A DNA stretch of 8,859 bases from an uncultured Bacteroidota bacterium (lineage in GTDB: Bacteria; Bacteroidota; Bacteroidia; Chitinophagales; Chitinophagaceae), in contig CAILMA010000628.1 of NCBI GenBank assembly GCA_903835145.1, forward strand, positions 1-8,859. Direction: 5' to 3'. The position numbers and the translations under genes are program-made. This document shows, in pieces, positions 5,983 through 8,859 of this stretch. The notes under the pieces were generated by a model that was given only the letters and a program-made list of their open reading frames with translations, was not told the origin of the DNA and made no database searches. Positions within the stretch are counted from its first letter, which is position 1, and each line of letters begins with the position of its first letter.

Positions 5983-8859
5983 ATGAAGAAACTATATATT
6001 TTAATCCTGCTCTGCTTTACCGCATTTGTTACAAAAGCCCAGTTTTCGACCTCGATGGCCGGAACCACAATATCTACAACCGGCTGGGCCTATCCATCGG
6101 CCGCAAGCACGCATGATAGTGTTATGCAACTTACAGCTGCTACTGGCGGCGTAGCTTCTTATGCTAAATGCACTACAGCTGTAGATATGTCGGCATACTG
6201 CAAATTCATTGCCGATTATGATTTCAAAATCAACCCGGGAAGTGGTGGTACCGCAGATGGTATCACGTTCTTTTTCCTCAGCAACCCGCCACCAACAGGT
6301 ATTACCGGGTCTGCTATCGGAATTGCACCCTATCCCTATGGCATGATTTTGTTTTTGGATACTTACGATAATGACGGCGATGGCAATAACCCACTTGCAA
6401 CGCTGGAAGGATATACCGGTGGAAGCTATCAATATAATGAAGGCGCAGGTGTTGGTGTAATAGGGTCTGTGGTTCCCCGTTTGAGGTGGGTTAACGATGG
6501 CAACTGGCACCATGTGCGGGTAACCTATGATGCTGGTAACGTAAATGTTTATTTTGACTACAGTTCTACTTCTTCAATTTCAGGTTACTATCCTTTGACA
6601 TTCACCGGTTATTTTGGCTTCAGCTCAAGTACTGGCGGTGTAACAAGCACGCAGAGCATAAAACAAGTTTACATTACTGCGTACGGGTGTTTAACCCCGG
6701 CAAACAACGGTCCACTTTGCCCTGGCGATGAGCTCGACTTGTATGCCTATGGCGATTCTACGGCTGCTACCTATTATTGGTATGGCCCTAACGGATTTTC
6801 AAGTACTGATCAAAATCCTATCATCCCGAATGTACAAGCGGCTGATTCCGGTGTTTACCATGTTGTTAAAACAGTTTCGGGTGTTCCGGATACCGGCTTT
6901 ACAATAGTTAACGTAAAACGCCCGCCAGTGCTCAACGCGTCCAGCAACAGCCCGGTTTGTGCAGGTCTTGACATAAACCTTACGAGCGGGCCCGACTCAA
7001 CCGGGGAAACATTTAGCTGGACTGGCCCGGGTACCTTTACCTCTGGCGTGGAAAACCCGACAATAGCGGGTGCAAGTGCAACAGACACAGGGTATTACAC
7101 TGTTGTAGCAACCTTTAATGGTTGTAGCGATACCGCCACAACCCATGTTAGAGTAACAACGGTCGATACCCCTCTTGCAACAAATAACACGCCTGAATGT
7201 CTTGGATTTGCAGTTAATTTATATGCGACTGAAACTACTACTGGTGTTAGCTACAACTGGAGCGGACCTTCGGGCTTCACATCTACCAATCAAAATCCAT
7301 ATATCGGCACGTCTACCTCAGGAACTGCCGGCACCTATACAGTTGTAGCATCTATAGGCACTTGTACGGTTTCTGCGACTACTGTCGTAGTGCTCAGCCC
7401 TACCCCGCCTGTGCCCACTATTGCTGTAACACCGCCTATTTGTTCTGGTCGCAATCTCACCCTTGTTGTGGTTGATACGGCAGGTGCTACCTACCAGTGG
7501 AGCGGCCCAAACTCGTTTAGCTCAACTATGCAGGACCCAACAATAACGGGTATATCCACGGCAGCGACCGGCATGTACACTGTCATAGCCTCCTTTGGCG
7601 GCTGCTCTGCACCACCAGCGTTCGTATATGTACTGGTCGATTCCACGCCAGCGATACCATCGGTGAGTGCTACGACACCTATTTGTTCTGGTCAGACCTT
7701 GAGCATGACTTCTTCGTGCGCAACTCCCGGGGTAAATTTCAGCTGGTCAGGACCTGATACTTTTTCAGCATCTATATTTGACCCAACTATCTCTCCAGCG
7801 CAAACGCTGAATAGCGGTAACTACACTGTAACGGTAACTAAGGGCATTTGTTCCAATTCTAACTCAGTGAATGTAGTGGTGAATCAGACACCAAGCACAC
7901 CTGTGCTTACGAGTACATCACCTGTCTGCTCCGGCGATCTACTGACACTCAGCGCTACCGCAAGTCCATCCACAGGTACATGGCACTGGAGCGGACCAAA
8001 CGGATTTACGTCCCTCACTGAGTTCCCAAGTATTTTAGGTGTAAGCACTTATGCTACAGGTACTTATACTGTTTATGAAGTCTCCAATGGCTGTTACTCA
8101 CCCGTATCGACCATTGATGTTATCGTCAACTCAACACCTGACGTACCGTTAGAATACTCTAACTCTCCGGTTTGTCAGGGTGACACCCTTAAGTTGTTCG
8201 CCTCTGATGACACCGCGGGGGTTAATTTCTCCTGGGCCGGGCCACTAAGCTTTATTTCCCTTGACCAAAATCCAATAATACCGGGTGCATTGCCTACTCA
8301 GACCGGTATTTATACCGTAACTGCGACTTTAGGCGGCTGCTCGGCTACCCAGCAGGTAACTGCAACGGTAATACCAAGTCCGGTGCTTGTGGCTACCAGC
8401 AACAGCCCGGTATGCTCCGGTGATACTTTAAAGCTTAACGCTACAAGCGCAGCTGGCAACACATTTGTGTGGACAGGGCCGTTTTCGTTTACCGGTGCTG
8501 GCTCAGGCCCTACGCGCTACCCGGCGGTACCGGAAGACGGCGGCGTATATATTGTGACTGTGACAGACGCAAATGGCTGCCATACGACAGGCACAGATTC
8601 GGTTGCTGTTGTTAATTCTCCGGAGGCACCATGGGTTAATTGGCTTACCTATTGCCAGTATGCGTATGCACCACCACTTATGGCCGTGGATGCCACAAGT
8701 GTACTTTGGTATGCATCTGGTACCGGAGGCTCTCCTACTGCTATTGCACCAACCCCTAATACAGCTGTTCCCGGAATTTACTTCTTCTACCTCAATCAAA
8801 CCAAGAGTGGCTGCTCAAGCCCTATTGATTCTATTCAGGTACAGGTGAATCCACGACCA
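5983..8859 (+). CDS. Secreted L-type lectin domain plus Ig-like repeat protein, probable adhesin, 3'-truncated by window edge
   Basis: The frame is open for 959 codons from ATG 5983 to the window end, so the C-terminus is not seen. Residues 1-19 are a signal peptide (MKKLY, hydrophobic 6-16, cleavage after T-K-A before QFSTS). Residues 20-236 form a legume-type (L-type) lectin, concanavalin-like domain. Its marks are DGITFFFL (92-99), the acidic metal-binding-like stretch FLDTYDNDGDGNNP (124-137, with D126 and N130/D133 as likely ligands), and NWHHVRVTYD (174-183). From residue 241 on come eight similar Ig-like repeats of 80-82 residues and a ninth, divergent one. The typical unit runs: S-P-V-C-S-G-D, a hydrophobic strand, a Trp in W-S-G-P-x-x-F, Q-N-P-x-I, T-G-x-Y-T-V and a late G-C. 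The layout suggests a long stalk presenting a carbohydrate-binding head. A T9SS sorting domain or gliding-type C-terminus probably lies beyond the window (inference). The sugar ligand is unknown. Confidence 0.93.
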   Translation, partial: MKKLYILILLCFTAFVTKAQFSTSMAGTTISTTGWAYPSAASTHDSVMQLTAATGGVASYAKCTTAVDMSAYCKFIADYDFKINPGSGGTADGITFFFLSNPPPTGITGSAIGIAPYPYGMILFLDTYDNDGDGNNPLATLEGYTGGSYQYNEGAGVGVIGSVVPRLRWVNDGNWHHVRVTYDAGNVNVYFDYSSTSSISGYYPLTFTGYFGFSSSTGGVTSTQSIKQVYITAYGCLTPANNGPLCPGDELDLYAYGDSTAATYYWYGPNGFSSTDQNPIIPNVQAADSGVYHVVKTVSGVPDTGFTIVNVKRPPVLNASSNSPVCAGLDINLTSGPDSTGETFSWTGPGTFTSGVENPTIAGASATDTGYYTVVATFNGCSDTATTHVRVTTVDTPLATNNTPECLGFAVNLYATETTTGVSYNWSGPSGFTSTNQNPYIGTSTSGTAGTYTVVASIGTCTVSATTVVVLSPTPPVPTIAVTPPICSGRNLTLVVVDTAGATYQWSGPNSFSSTMQDPTITGISTAATGMYTVIASFGGCSAPPAFVYVLVDSTPAIPSVSATTPICSGQTLSMTSSCATPGVNFSWSGPDTFSASIFDPTISPAQTLNSGNYTVTVTKGICSNSNSVNVVVNQTPSTPVLTSTSPVCSGDLLTLSATASPSTGTWHWSGPNGFTSLTEFPSILGVSTYATGTYTVYEVSNGCYSPVSTIDVIVNSTPDVPLEYSNSPVCQGDTLKLFASDDTAGVNFSWAGPLSFISLDQNPIIPGALPTQTGIYTVTATLGGCSATQQVTATVIPSPVLVATSNSPVCSGDTLKLNATSAAGNTFVWTGPFSFTGAGSGPTRYPAVPEDGGVYIVTVTDANGCHTTGTDSVAVVNSPEAPWVNWLTYCQYAYAPPLMAVDATSVLWYASGTGGSPTAIAPTPNTAVPGIYFFYLNQTKSGCSSPIDSIQVQVNPRP
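6703..8859 (+). repeat. Tandem 240-246-base coding repeats (Ig-like units)
   Basis: The first Cys codon of successive units falls at 6718, 6958, 7198, 7441, 7684, 7927, 8173, 8413 and 8653, steps of 240, 240, 243, 243, 243, 246, 240 and 240 bases. The units are diverged at DNA level, but short exact repeats remain, for example the 16-base sequence cctatttgttctggtc at 7435-7450 and 7678-7693, exactly 243 bases apart. The ninth unit is only partly like the rest: it keeps the period but has the LWYASGTGGSP pattern of another Bacteroidota Ig-like type. The array runs off the window. Confidence 0.9.

Noticed and set aside
6001..6513. 170-codon minus-strand ORF
   Set aside because: It is antisense to the lectin domain, whose plus frame has a signal peptide, recognisable motifs and no stop to the window end.
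6703..8859. Regular 240-base repeats considered as a CRISPR or other DNA-level array
   Set aside because: The period is protein-coding, always a multiple of three, and the units are diverged Ig-like domains.

Overview
The window looks like chromosomal DNA of a Bacteroidota bacterium, probably a relative of the Chitinophagaceae (lineage inferred). The evidence is a protein with a C-terminal type IX secretion (T9SS type A) sorting domain, secreted proteins built from Ig-like repeats, the general lack of Shine-Dalgarno sites, and several promoters of the Bacteroidota form TTG-N19-22-TAnnTTTG. I see no phage, insertion sequence, CRISPR array, tRNA or rRNA.

Layout: positions 1-4816 are all on the minus strand. 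Reading in the direction of transcription there is (i) a T9SS-sorted protein with about five Ig-like domains (3146-4816), ended by a very clear intrinsic terminator; (ii) an outer-membrane beta-barrel protein (2244-3011) with its own promoter, followed closely by a small membrane protein with a zinc ribbon (1707-2195); (iii) two tandem paralogous lipoproteins (627-1571 and 1-569, the second cut by the window edge) behind a probable promoter at 1607-1636. From 5038 onward everything is on the plus strand: rpmH (ribosomal protein bL34), rnpA (RNase P protein), a roughly 360-base stretch without a convincing gene, and a large secreted protein (5983 to the window end) with an N-terminal legume-type lectin domain and at least nine regularly spaced Ig-like repeats.

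The housekeeping pair rpmH-rnpA therefore sits between two divergent genes for secreted, Ig-repeat surface proteins. Most of the window concerns the cell envelope: T9SS cargo, an outer-membrane barrel, lipoproteins and a probable adhesin. Nothing ties them into one pathway beyond shared location in the envelope.

The most unusual point is rnpA. The conserved N-terminus of the protein is encoded, but no ATG, GTG or TTG lies before it in frame; the best-fitting start is ATT at 5213. The two large open genes at the window ends are incomplete, and I found no convincing new multi-gene system.
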